Source: Amblyomma americanum
Taxonomy: Eukaryota > Arthropoda > Arachnida > Ixodida > Ixodidae
Reading direction: 5' to 3'
Assembly (NCBI RefSeq): GCF_052857255.1
Contig: NW_027526485.1
Coordinates: 744,001 to 808,000 of the forward strand
Length of the DNA: 64,000 nt
Positions 45,846 to 55,654 of the stretch are shown here, one piece after another. The notes under the pieces were generated by a model. It searched no databases. It had not been told where the DNA came from and saw nothing but the letters and a program-made list of their open reading frames with translations. A program made the position numbers and the translations under genes. Positions within the stretch are counted from its first letter, which is position 1. Every line of letters begins with the position of its first letter.

Positions 45846-46167
45846 TCTCACTTAGGTAATAATCCATGACCCATGATTAGAATCCATGATACAGTATCGA
45901 GTATCCCGGGCTTGTAACTGATATATGTTTCAGGAGTACAATCCTTTATGGAATCGGCTTACGGTATTGAAAGCAGTTTTTTTTACGTATCGCGCCCAGT
46001 ACTTCATCAAGGAATGCGTGTGCTGAAAGAAAGCATCGCAAGCAGGGAATTTTATCAAGAAAAAACTTAACGTGCACTTGTCCCTAGGCATGCGTATAAT
46101 ACAGCGCGGGAATACCGCACCTATGTAAAGAAGACCGACAAGCTACCGCCAGCAATGTGCAGCTAGT
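45846..46167. other. Spacer, nothing recognised
   Basis: 322 bp of unique-looking DNA between two PLE insertions. Confidence 0.4.
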
Positions 46168-46177
46168 TGCTTAATAG

Positions 46178-46515
46178 TGAACTAAAGCGGCTGTTTGGGC
46201 TTGTTGGTCAGTGAACATGGTAAAAGAATGCAGCGCGAAAAAAACAAGGACGAACAGAAGTGGACAGGACAGGGCGCTGAACTACCAACACATTTATTCA
46301 GAAAGATGAGCAGCTTATATAACGCAGTCCAACACCCACGTGACCAAGAAAATAGCAAACGCGTTCAACTATTTAATACAAAAAAAAAACGAAGTACACA
46401 ATATCAAAGTGATACATATCTGGATAACGCAAAGTCAGCCAAGAACCGATAAAACCGAGAGGACCACGACGAACCGTAATGTGCACGCATGGAAAATGAA
46501 CAGTCAGCGACCTTT
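46178..46515 (-). repeat. Inverted terminal segment of the PLE
   Basis: Reverse complement of the 3' UTR plus first codons of the same element (compare 47934-48275 and 50870-51168), with few substitutions. It joins copy 1 at CCTTT|CCAGTGCG. Confidence 0.93.
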
Positions 46516-47706
46516 CCAGTGCGTTTCCAGAACAGCTCGGGTGTGAGCAGCGACAATTTCCTTCGCCTTCTTCAGTTCTACCTTGAATCTACTGCTGTTC
46601 AGTACAGCGGTCAGTACTTCGTGCAAAAGAATGGCGTATGCATCGGGTCATCAATCGCGCCAGTCCTGTGTGATATCTACCTGGCGGCAGCCGATAAGCG
46701 CATTAGCCAGGTTCTCCCGGGTGAAGTGGTCCATTCTGTCTTCCGGTATGTGGATGATTTTATGATCGTCCTCAGAAGTTGCCCACCTGGTTCGTTGGAG
46801 CGTGTCATTCTTGAAATGGTCGCCCTTTTCAAGTCCCATTTTGGGGGTCTGAACTTTACCTGTGAACCGCCGAGAGGCAAGGATGTTCAGTTTTTGGACG
46901 TACTTTTTAGTTTTGAACAAACCCACCTCTGTTGGACGTACAACCCTCGCTCTAAGAAAGGTCTTCTTCCGCATGACAGCGCTCACTCGAAATTGATCAA
47001 GCGAGGCATTGTTTCTTCTGCCATCCAGGCAGCGCTCACAAAAAGCTGTCCCCATACGATGCAGAGCAGTGTTAACAATCAAGTCCAACGTCTTTACAGT
47101 GCTGGCTACTCACCAACACTAGTGAGTAGCGTTTCAGAGACTCTTCTCCAGAAATTGAAAGTGCAAGGCAAAGACGCAGGCAAACTAGAACAGGCCAAAC
47201 GACCTCCTTTGGCCGTCATCCCGTATCTTCACAAGTTGTCTCACAATTTAAAGAAGGTTGCAAAAAGAAACAACGTAAACCTTGTCTTCTCAGCCCCGTG
47301 CAAATTGTCACGAGTGTGTACACTGCTGACAAAGCAAAAGAAAAAGGTTTGCCCTATTAGACATGTAGAACCACTCACACATTGTGCTACTTGTGTCATT
47401 TACGAGATTCCCTTGAAGTGTGGACGCGTGTATATTGGGCAAACCGGCAGGTGTCTCAACGAGAGATTGTTTGAACACCGCCGTAGGGTCCGTAACAAAA
47501 GCGGCGGGCACCTGGACGACCATTGCAAGTCTTGCAAAGGCTGCGAACCATGTTACACGCGCACGGTTGTCAGAGCACGGGCGCGGACAGAAAATGAAAG
47601 GGTCATCATTGAGGCAAGGATGATAGCCAAAGCTGGAGACAAGTGCGTCAGCACGCCTTCAATTTTACTTACAGACAAGGAGTCCAGTTTTCTAGGCCCA
47701 CTATAA
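46489..47706 (+). CDS. PLE copy 1: truncated RT plus GIY-YIG
   Basis: The first ten residues (MENEQSATFP) come from the inverted UTR; the genuine protein starts at VRFQNSSGVSS. It contains RT motifs from GVCIGSSIAPVLCDIYLA through FRYVDDFMIVL (catalytic YVDD), the thumb, a Cys/His-rich linker and the GIY-YIG nuclease (CVIYEIPLKCGRVYIGQTGRC, R in NERLFEHRRR, E in VIIEARM). The finger region and first RT aspartate are missing, so no active RT is expected. It differs from copy 2 at only a few residues (for example D/H, A/V, M/I). Confidence 0.9.
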   Translation: MENEQSATFPVRFQNSSGVSSDNFLRLLQFYLESTAVQYSGQYFVQKNGVCIGSSIAPVLCDIYLAAADKRISQVLPGEVVHSVFRYVDDFMIVLRSCPPGSLERVILEMVALFKSHFGGLNFTCEPPRGKDVQFLDVLFSFEQTHLCWTYNPRSKKGLLPHDSAHSKLIKRGIVSSAIQAALTKSCPHTMQSSVNNQVQRLYSAGYSPTLVSSVSETLLQKLKVQGKDAGKLEQAKRPPLAVIPYLHKLSHNLKKVAKRNNVNLVFSAPCKLSRVCTLLTKQKKKVCPIRHVEPLTHCATCVIYEIPLKCGRVYIGQTGRCLNERLFEHRRRVRNKSGGHLDDHCKSCKGCEPCYTRTVVRARARTENERVIIEARMIAKAGDKCVSTPSILLTDKESSFLGPL

Positions 47707-48242
47707 ACACGTCTTTTTTATTCACGTCTGCTTTTAATTCTTGTTCTAGAGAACTTTCAACTTTTTTGACTCAGTTTGACTGTGAACGGTTGACTCAGCT
47801 TTTGCGTTGCGTTTTGTATTGTTTTGTTATGCGTTTGGCCCCGACCCTGCTTTTAGCTTCGACTTTTACTTATTGTTCGGTGACTATTTTGTTATTGTCG
47901 TCTTCGTTTTGCCTCGTGCTGCATTGGCGGCAAAGGTCGCTGACTGTTCATTTTCCATGCGTGCACCTTACGGTTCGACGTGGTCCTCTCGGCTTTATCG
48001 GTTCTTGGCTGACTTTGCGTTACCCAGATATGTATCACTTTGATATTGTGTACTTCGTTTTGTTTTGTTTTTTTTTGTTTTTGTATTACATAGTTGAACG
48101 CGTTTGCTATTTTCTTGGTCACGTGGGTGTTGGACTGCGTTACATAAGCTGCTCATCTTTCTGAATAAATGTGTTGGTAGTCAGCGCCCTGTCCTGTCCA
48201 CTTCTGTTCGTCCTTGTTTTTTTCGCGCTGCATTCTTTTACC

Positions 48243-50642
48243 ATGTTCACTGACCAACAAGCCCAAACAGCCGCTTTAGTTCATCAGATTTCTTCTACAT
48301 TGGGCTCTTTTCTTTCATCCATGAGCAAGCAAAATGCAGCCATAACCTGCGTGAACCTCATCGCTATTTCTACTTGCAAGGCCAGGATCCTCTCGTTCCA
48401 TATCAAAAAGAAAATTGTGCCGTTCGAAGTGCGAGTGTTGTTCGGCCCTGTGGAGCCGTCTTGGGGGCATGTTCGGCGTATGTGCAAGATTCTGAAGTCA
48501 GAACTCTGGAGACAAGTGCGTCTTTTCCAAGACTGGCTAGGTGTGTTCGCGCCCCAGAGGCCACATTCGACGGGGGTGAGCTGCAGATATTATGAGTACA
48601 AAAAGCTCGCTGCACAATCGGCTGAATTCTTATGGCACCAGTACCGTCTGCGCCTTCCAGTAAGGAAGAAGGAAGTGAAGTCGTCTACGACCAACGTCAC
48701 CGTTCTCGGAGGTGCTTGCATCTCGTCTCAGGACTTGAAGGTCCTACAGAAGGGTCCCAAATTCAGCTTTCAACCACCTTCAAACAAGTACCAGCTCCTG
48801 GCTATGGTGCGGCAGTTAGCACAACGAGTACCAGAGCAAGACAAGGCACGAGTCATTGGGGATGGCGTCGATGTTCTACGTCGCTGTGGGGCCTCGCTCA
48901 CGCATGCTAAGCCTCCCATCGTGTCCATTGCTAAACGCCTCAAGGAGGGTAACCTTATGGCTCTGCAAAGCGACAAAGAAGAAGGATTTGTCATCCTGCC
49001 TGACCACTTGTACAAGGAGAAGGCTGAGGTAGCGCTCGAAAAGAATTTCAAGAAGGTTCAATTCCGCCTCAGCAGACAGAAAACTTTGGCTTTGAAGCTA
49101 CTGACAAGTTTCCAGCTCGACAGAATAAGATCATCGGCAGAAAAGGCCCGAGACTGCTTCTTGGAAGTCTTCTTCACAGGCAAAACCCATAAGCCTGACT
49201 GCCCTCTGAGGACCATCATCTCGGAAAAAGGTACGTGGCAGGCTGAAGTTGGTGCCTACCTACAACGCCACTTGAATGGCCTACCTTTAGATGACCCTTT
49301 TCTGGTAAGGAACTCGTCAGAGGTGTTACAGCGATTCAAAGGCAGTTCAGACGCTACGACTGGCTTTACAATTGACGTTGAAGACTTGTTTTATTCCGTT
49401 CTGCACGGTGGTCTATACGCAGCGGTGCGCGACGTGATCCAACAGTCGGGTGAAGTGCGTTTCCAGAACAGCTCGGGTGTGAGCAGCCACAATTTCCTTC
49501 GCCTTCTTCAGTTCTACCTTGAATCTACTGTTGTTCAGTACAGCGGTCAGTACTTCGTGCAAAAGAATGGCGTATGCATCGGGTCATCAATCGCGCCAGT
49601 CCTGTGTGATATCTACCTGGCGGCAGCCGATAAGCGCATTAGCCAGGTTCTCCCGGGTGAAGTGGTCCATTCTGTCTTCCGGTATGTGGATGATTTTATG
49701 ATCGTCCTCAGAAGTTGCCCACCTGGTTCGTTGGAGCGTGTCATTCTTGAAATTGTCGCCCTTTTCAAGTCCCATTTTGGGGGTCTGAACTTCACCTGTG
49801 AACCGCCGAGAGGCAAGGATGTTCAGTTTTTGGACGTACTTTTTAGTTTTGAACAAACCCACCTCTGTTGGACGTACAACCCTCGCTCTAAGAAAGGTCT
49901 TCTTCCGCATGACAGCGCTCACTCGAAATTGATCAAGCGAGGCATTGTTTCTTCTGCCATCCAGGCAGCGCTCACAAAAAGCTGTCCCCATACGATGCAG
50001 AGCAGTGTTAACAACCAAGTCCAACGTCTTTACAGTGCTGGCTACTCACCAACACTAGTGAGTAGCGTTTCAGAGACTCTTCTCCAGAAATTGAAAGTGC
50101 AAGGCAAAGACGCAGGCAAACTAGAACAGGCCAAACGACCTCCTTTGGCCGTCATCCCGTATCTTCACAAGTTGTCTCACAATTTAAAGAAGGTTGCAAA
50201 AAGAAACAACGTAAACCTTGTCTTCTCAGCCCCGTGCAAATTGTCACGAGTGTGTACACTGCTGACAAAGCAAAAGAAAAAGGTTTGCCCTATTAGACAT
50301 GTAGAACCACTCACACATTGTGCTACTTGTGTCATTTACGAGATTCCCTTGAAGTGTGGACGCGTGTATATTGGGCAAACCGGCAGGTGTCTCAACGAGA
50401 GATTGTTTGAACACCGCCGTAGGGTCCGTAACAAAAGCGGCGGGCACCTGGACGACCATTGCAAGTCTTGCAAAGGCTGCGAACCATGTTACACGCGCAC
50501 GGTTGTCAGAGCACGGGCGCGGACAGAAAATGAAAGGGTCATCATTGAGGCAAGGATGATAGCCAAAGCTGGAGACAAGTGCGTCAGCACGCCTTCAATT
50601 TTACTTACAGACAAGGAGTCCAGTTTTCTAGGCCCACTATAA
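48243..50642 (+). CDS. Intact PLE ORF: reverse transcriptase with GIY-YIG endonuclease (799 aa)
   Basis: The start ATG at 48243 (MFTDQQAQTAAL) was chosen because it matches MAYQLAQASVL of the related element and the terminal segments here all end at this codon; the open frame extends 24 codons upstream into non-coding terminal sequence. Order: N-terminal region (to about residue 200), RT fingers with THKPDCPLRTIIS, motif A TGFTIDVEDLFYSV, motif B QKNGVCIGSSIAPVL, motif C FRYVDDFMIVL, thumb (HSKLIKRGIVSSAIQ), Cys/His-rich linker (CPIRHVEPLTHCATC), and GIY-YIG (VIYEIPL..GRVYIGQTGRC...FEHRRR...IIEARM). All catalytic residues I can check are present. The RT-to-telomerase-like relationship and endonuclease role are known for PLEs; this copy looks competent. 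Confidence 0.94.
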   Translation: MFTDQQAQTAALVHQISSTLGSFLSSMSKQNAAITCVNLIAISTCKARILSFHIKKKIVPFEVRVLFGPVEPSWGHVRRMCKILKSELWRQVRLFQDWLGVFAPQRPHSTGVSCRYYEYKKLAAQSAEFLWHQYRLRLPVRKKEVKSSTTNVTVLGGACISSQDLKVLQKGPKFSFQPPSNKYQLLAMVRQLAQRVPEQDKARVIGDGVDVLRRCGASLTHAKPPIVSIAKRLKEGNLMALQSDKEEGFVILPDHLYKEKAEVALEKNFKKVQFRLSRQKTLALKLLTSFQLDRIRSSAEKARDCFLEVFFTGKTHKPDCPLRTIISEKGTWQAEVGAYLQRHLNGLPLDDPFLVRNSSEVLQRFKGSSDATTGFTIDVEDLFYSVLHGGLYAAVRDVIQQSGEVRFQNSSGVSSHNFLRLLQFYLESTVVQYSGQYFVQKNGVCIGSSIAPVLCDIYLAAADKRISQVLPGEVVHSVFRYVDDFMIVLRSCPPGSLERVILEIVALFKSHFGGLNFTCEPPRGKDVQFLDVLFSFEQTHLCWTYNPRSKKGLLPHDSAHSKLIKRGIVSSAIQAALTKSCPHTMQSSVNNQVQRLYSAGYSPTLVSSVSETLLQKLKVQGKDAGKLEQAKRPPLAVIPYLHKLSHNLKKVAKRNNVNLVFSAPCKLSRVCTLLTKQKKKVCPIRHVEPLTHCATCVIYEIPLKCGRVYIGQTGRCLNERLFEHRRRVRNKSGGHLDDHCKSCKGCEPCYTRTVVRARARTENERVIIEARMIAKAGDKCVSTPSILLTDKESSFLGPL

Positions 50643-51168
50643 ACACGTCTTTTTTATTCACGTCTGCTTTTAATTCTTGTTCTAGAGAACTTTCAACTTT
50701 TTTGACTCAGTTTGACTGTGAACGGTTGACTCAGCTTTTGCGTTGCGTTTTGTATTGTTTTGTTATGCGTTTGGCCCCGACCCTGCTTTTAGCTTCGACT
50801 TTTACTTATTGTTCGGTGACTATTTTGTTATTGTCGTCTTCGTTTTGCCTCGTGCTGCATTGGCGGCAAAGGTCGCTGACTGTTCATTTTCCATGCGTGC
50901 ACCTTACGGTTCGTCGTGGTCCTCTCGGTTTTATCGGTTCTTGGCTGACTTTGCGTTACCCAGATATGTATCACTTTGATATTGTGTACTTCGTTTTTTT
51001 TTTTTTTGTATTAGATAGTTGAACGCGTTTGCTATTTTCTTGGTCACGTGGGTGTTGGACTGCGTTATATAAGCTGCTCATCCTTCTGAATAAATGTGTT
51101 GGTAGTCAGCGCCCTGTCCTGTCCACTTCTGTTCGTCCTTGTTTTTTTCGCGCTGCATTCTTTTACCA
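50643..51168 (+). other. PLE 3' UTR and terminal segment
   Basis: T-rich UTR with a homopolymer T run (50994-51008), AATAAATGTG, and the terminal CAGCGCCCTGTCCTGTCC...TTTTTTTCGCGCTGC ending at the ATG region. Repeats 47707-48242 apart from a shorter, simpler T tract. No hammerhead core was found here. Confidence 0.85.
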
Positions 51169-51178
51169 TGCTTAATAG

Positions 51179-51714
51179 GGGCCCGAAAATCGGTTTTTAT
51201 CAATATTGAAGAAATCAAAAAATTAGTTCCAATAAACCACATCACTTCAGCTTATAAAAGCAGTATACTTTAAAGTTTCCTTTTTTTCTGTGGAAGGTGC
51301 AAGGCAACAGGCTTTTTGCTTTAACGAATGTACAGCATGACCCATTGGCGAAGCGAATTATAGTAACGCTTCACTAGCATTTTCCAGGCTAGGGTCGTTT
51401 GCAAGAAATTTTCGACTAAATTAACGGCTCAGCATGAAAACAAAGTTTAATAACGATATGAACAAAACTTGTAAAAGTCTTTTGAACAAACTGAGGTGCT
51501 GTATTTACAGAGATGGGCCCTTTGGTAAATTTTGGAAATAGCTCAATTAAGGTTAGCCTTCATGCAGCGTCACATTTCGGTTCTTGTGGACCCCAGTAGG
51601 CGGTGACACGTGAAATGCAAAGCAGCATGGGCGTGACCTTGCAGTGGCAGGAGGGGGGGGGGGGGGCATTCGAGCCGTTCGCATTAGCAGGAGTACCCAG
51701 CCGCTCCGAAACCG
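51179..51714. other. No gene; G-run
   Basis: Unassigned; a 14-15-base G run (about 51652-51666) lies just before the MITE. Confidence 0.4.
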
Positions 51715-51717
51715 TTA

Positions 51718-52382
51718 AGGCGCGCTCACACTAGCGGGAAACTTCCCGCAGCGGCACAGCGTCAACGTCGACGCTGCCTCGCAGCTCCTCAGAATGACGC
51801 TCACACTGCGCGCGTTTTCTCGCTGCCGTTGTCTTGGAATGTGGAGAGAGGAGGCGCTGAGGGAGGACCCGAACGAGCAGAAAGAGAAGGGGATAGTCAC
51901 GTGACACCAGAGAAGACTGGAAAGCGCACCCTTTTCTCGCGTCGTCGTCTTGATCGCCTGCTAGCTCCCCTCCCGTCGCCCTTTTTGTCTTGAGGATGAC
52001 TGGTTCGAGCGATGAGCTGTTGGCTACGGTAAACGTACTTATTACTTGTTTGTTCGCTGCTTCTGCACCGTCGCTTCTGCACCGTCTCAAGTCGCATGTT
52101 CATGCTGGCAACGCAGCCGCCGAGTGCCCGGCCGGCTGGCCGGCCGGACGCGCGCAGCCTCCGCCTCCGCCGACGGGGTCACTGAACTGGGACCGACGTC
52201 ACGGTTCACGGTCGGCGCCCATTGGCTGTTCTCGTCAGCGGCACGGGAAAAATAGGTACCGAACCCATCGCTCTGCGGGACGGCACAGCAGGCTGTCCGC
52301 GGGAGAAAAACCGGCTTGTGCGGGAAGCGGCACGCGGAAAACGTGCTGCGTTGCGCGTTTTCCCGCTAATGTGAGCGCGCCT
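51718..52382. mobile_element. PIF/Harbinger-like MITE (665 bp)
   Basis: Terminal inverted repeats of about 25 bp (AGGCGCGCTCACACTAGCGG at left, complement with ATTAGC at right), flanked by a 3-bp TTA duplication (51715-51717 and 52383-52385), the PIF/Harbinger signature. Sub-terminal CGGCAC.GCG-type motifs repeat inward. No transposase is encoded; the open frames inside are GC-rich artefacts. Confidence 0.85.
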
Positions 52383-52385
52383 TTA

Positions 52386-54026
52386 CGCGCTCGAGTGGCT
52401 TTTACGTGTCGGGAAGCCCTCAATTCAAGCTGAAGGACCAGGCGGGACCAGGACACCAAGGAGGAAATTCTGAGGAGACCACGTGTGAGTACCGCCGCTT
52501 TTCACAGCTCACCTTCGCGTCGTTTGGGTTCCACTTGCGGCCTAGAGCCTTCGAGTTGCTCCGCAATTTTGTAGGAAGAAATACCATCCACAGTTACGAA
52601 CTGCGTGGAAAAGGCTGCAAAAAACGGAGGCAGAGTCCTGAAACATGCGGAATCATTTTATCTCATGACTCGTGTTTGAAGTACTCTACCGTCAACTCAA
52701 TCCATGGTCTAAACCTGTGGCTGCAAGAGTAAGAGAAACAATCAAAGCTCTTTCGCGTGCACCCGCTATAATTATCATGTTTAATACCGCCGTCCGCCAT
52801 CGTCCGAACCAGTAAAAGCTTGCCCGCTACTGTGAAGCGCGTAGTTCGCAAGTGGGACTGCCTGAATCGTTGCACCTATCGGAAATAAAGTGAGAATAAA
52901 ATTAAAAGCTGACAAATATCGAGTCTTGTAGAAAATAATAACTGAGGAGAACGCATACAGTTTTGTAGTGCACCGGTGACTCGAACCTAAGTGATGAATG
53001 GGTGCGTAAAACCCGTATTGCTTTAAGGTGTGAAAGTAAAAATGCGTTTGTTGATACTACAATAATTGAAGCCGATGTCGAGTGAGCCGCATCAAACCAC
53101 GCATTTTTTCTGTTAGGTAAACGCGCCTATGTTTTTCTTTTCGCTGTGGATGGACAAGAGAAAATTTCATGCTATACAGACGTGTTTATTTCTATATTGT
53201 ACTGGATCACACCAAGAGTAGAAAAGCCTTTCGATTTGGTCCTAACGGACTACGTAAGCACTGGGTGGGGTGTTAACATTGGCAATATTAAAACCCAAGT
53301 TATTCAGCCATCGCGTGCCAGCTTACGCAAATATTGTGCGAATAAATCTTGAGACAGGTAAGAACAAGGTTTAAAATGGGGTGTGTTAAGAAGTAACTTC
53401 AACGAATGTTATAAGAGATACGCGTTATCTCGAATTGGTTTTCCTTCCACTTGCGCAATCCAAGAATTTTGAAACCCGCCGAGTCCTATCATTAGCCAAG
53501 AATACCTATGCTAGGGTAGTAGTACAGTCCATCCTCACGATAGCTGAAGTATTGACATCGACATAAGAGAAATAACTAAGGAATGACGATTCTTGTTGGA
53601 AGCTCGGCTAACACTGGCTATAACGAATCTGCGGCTATCATGAAGGAATCACTGGTCCCTATTGTCTTCGCTATAATAAGGTTGACTGTATTTTCTTTAT
53701 ACCCCAGTGCGATTACGAAAGTAGAAGAAGTGGTTGAGACCAATCTATTCAGTATTTTCGGCGGCAACGTAGTTTCTGTTATTTGTTTTCACAGCAATTT
53801 AAAAAAAAAGATTGTAGAATATCAAAGAGATCTCTTGCACTTTGCGCTACAGTACTGCAGCCTGCGAAACCGAGTTTTGAATGACTTAACGGGTGTGCTG
53901 ACCGCGTCGATGTGAGCGCACGCTACTGAATCCAAATTTGTCCACCAGTGGTATACGCACAAAGAAAAAGTTGCTATGGCAGACTTCAACAACTGAACCA
54001 TTTGGTTTCGCCTTCTCTTTTAGTAT
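52386..54026. other. No gene recognised
   Basis: Starts GC-rich, becomes AT-rich. Frames at 53.15 and 53.58 kb have no recognised domain. Confidence 0.4.
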
Positions 54027-54031
54027 ATGCG

Positions 54032-54644
54032 ATCGCCGAATAAATTCTACGCTGCAGCCGGCTTTACATTGCCTTGCGGTAATTCTTCTTCTATGGTGTC
54101 TGAAAAACCGCGAAAAGCGCTCGACAGCAAGTAGCTGGCAGGTCCGAAACAAACCATGAAAGTCATGAAGGGGCCCGAGGTAACCGACGCCGGGTTCGTT
54201 TTTTCTGTCTCCGGAGGTCGGAGCCCGTTGCGTTTGGTGGATGGTCGGGCATCCCTTCATCAGGGCCGCCCCATTGGGCCATCTTGACGCCCTCCCTGTC
54301 CTGGAAGGCAGGCCAGTAATGGAGTCGAGGTATATTAAGGGTCAGAGCAAAAAACTCGCTGTCCCCATTTCCATCCCAATACCCATCACGCATTTAACCT
54401 ATCCTCTCCGCTACGTCGCAGGGGAGATCAGGGGAGTATCCCCGGCCCACTTCCCTTGGGCTTGGGTCGCTACCTAGCTTCCCCCCCACCCCCTAATTCT
54501 TCGATTTTCGCCACATACGGGTGGTAAAAATAAATCCTTGCCTTCGGGCCTTTCCATTTGTCTTCAGATGGCATTAAGCATTGTGCACGTTAGTGGTGTA
54601 AGCAGGGGCTTATTTGTCAATCTTTTTAGGTTGCCCCAACCTAA
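54032..54644 (+). repeat. Left arm of 613-bp inverted repeat
   Basis: Reverse complement of 57725-58336 with about 1-2 percent differences by eye. Outer end ATCGCCGAATAAATTC, inner end TTGCCCCAACCTAA. Contains a conserved open frame (MKGCPTIHQTQRAP...) on the minus strand, without a known domain. Confidence 0.95.
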
Positions 54645-54650
54645 AACCTC

Positions 54651-55487
54651 GTGCATGAACCTCGTGCAAAAAAAAAAGGCCTACTGCCAGCGGTATCGGC
54701 GCATTCGAAACTGGTAAAGAGAGGCATTATCAAGTATTGCCTGACAAATGCGCTCAAAAGCTCATGTGAGCATATGATGCAAGAATGCTTAGCATCACAG
54801 ATTAGACGACTGTCTGATTCTGGGTATCCTGGGCCACTAATTGTTTCTGTGGCTGAAGGCCTGCTGCAAAAAATGAAAAAAGCACGATTGTTCAACAAGC
54901 AGGCAGGTACCAATGGACAGCAGGATCGCAAGAAAGTAGCTGTCATCCCTTACATTCATCATACATCCCACAACCTAAAGAAACTAGGAAAACGAGCAGG
55001 CGTTGAAGTTGTATTTTCAGCACCCGTAAAACTGTCTATGCTTTGCAAAAAGACCAATCCGTGCGGTATCCAGGAGAAAAAAAGATGTGTAATAGACCAT
55101 CAGAAACGATTTGTCACTTGTGAGGAGGGTGTTGTCTATCGCGTACCGTTGTCTTGTGGCCATGAGTATATTGGGCAAACAGGGAGATGTGTGAATAGCA
55201 GGCTAAAAGAACATGACTACAATGGTAATGAAAGCAAATCGGGCCACCTAAGCCAACACTGTCGTCACTGCAAGGTCGAGGCTGAGAAACGGGACCTTCC
55301 AAATTCGTGCATGCCACTTTTTAAGAAGAGCCAAATCATAACCCGCCACAATGATAAGATTGTTCGAGAGATTATTGAGGCTCCTAGTATTTTGCGTGCT
55401 GGTAACAAGTGTGTGAGCGTGGCATCAGTGGCATTGTCAGCTAAAGAGCTCTCCTATCTAGAACGATGGAAACCAGCGAAAGGCTGA
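54651..55487 (+). CDS. PLE C-terminal fragment with GIY-YIG
   Basis: Open from about 54651 (EPRAKKKGLLPAVSAHSKLVKRGIIKY) to the stop at 55487. RT thumb, then FSAPVKLSMLCKKTNPCG, Cys/His linker and nuclease: GVVYRVPLSCGHEYIGQTGRCVNSRLKEHD, HLSQHCRHC, REIIEAPSI with the Glu. It is a third PLE family, closer to the 46-51-kb element than to the 28.6-kb one. Catalytic RT is missing, yet the remainder has no stop. The terminal segment (55540-55654) has AATAAACAGTTGATAG, GCGCTCGTGTCG and ATGGATCACCAACTCGCC, the start of a next copy. It begins only a few bases inside the left inverted arm. Confidence 0.87.
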   Translation: MHEPRAKKKGLLPAVSAHSKLVKRGIIKYCLTNALKSSCEHMMQECLASQIRRLSDSGYPGPLIVSVAEGLLQKMKKARLFNKQAGTNGQQDRKKVAVIPYIHHTSHNLKKLGKRAGVEVVFSAPVKLSMLCKKTNPCGIQEKKRCVIDHQKRFVTCEEGVVYRVPLSCGHEYIGQTGRCVNSRLKEHDYNGNESKSGHLSQHCRHCKVEAEKRDLPNSCMPLFKKSQIITRHNDKIVREIIEAPSILRAGNKCVSVASVALSAKELSYLERWKPAKG

Positions 55488-55654
55488 CTCATCAATCTTT
55501 TTTGTTTTTCGTTTCGAGTTGTGGCTCATGTATTTATACGTAGCGACAGCAAGAAATAAACAGTTGATAGTTAGCGCTCGTGTCGTTCTGTGTCTCTCCC
55601 TTGTGTCCTGTTTTGTTACGCGCTGCTCTATTTTCATGGATCACCAACTCGCCT

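Larger units (their letters stand above)
46178..51168 (+). mobile_element. Complete tandem Penelope-like element with 10-bp target duplication
   Basis: Target duplication TGCTTAATAG at 46168-46177 and 51169-51178. Layout: inverted terminal segment (46178-46515, complementary to the element's 3' UTR and first codons); 5'-truncated copy (46519-about 48230); full copy to 51168. The two copies match with a constant offset of 2936 bp through the coding region, and only a few differences are visible. The 3' UTR of copy 1, with AATAAATGTGTTGG and TTTTTTTCGCGCTGC, acts as the 5' terminal region of copy 2. This is the classic partial-tandem PLE arrangement with an inverted 5' flank, here fully delimited. 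Confidence 0.95.

Noticed and set aside
46651..47088. Antisense frames over the PLE RT (also 49587-50024)
   Set aside because: Mirror frames of a well-supported RT coding strand; identical in both copies only because the copies are identical.
53146..53915. Small plus-strand frames in the spacer
   Set aside because: No recognised motif, and composition matches neighbouring non-coding DNA.
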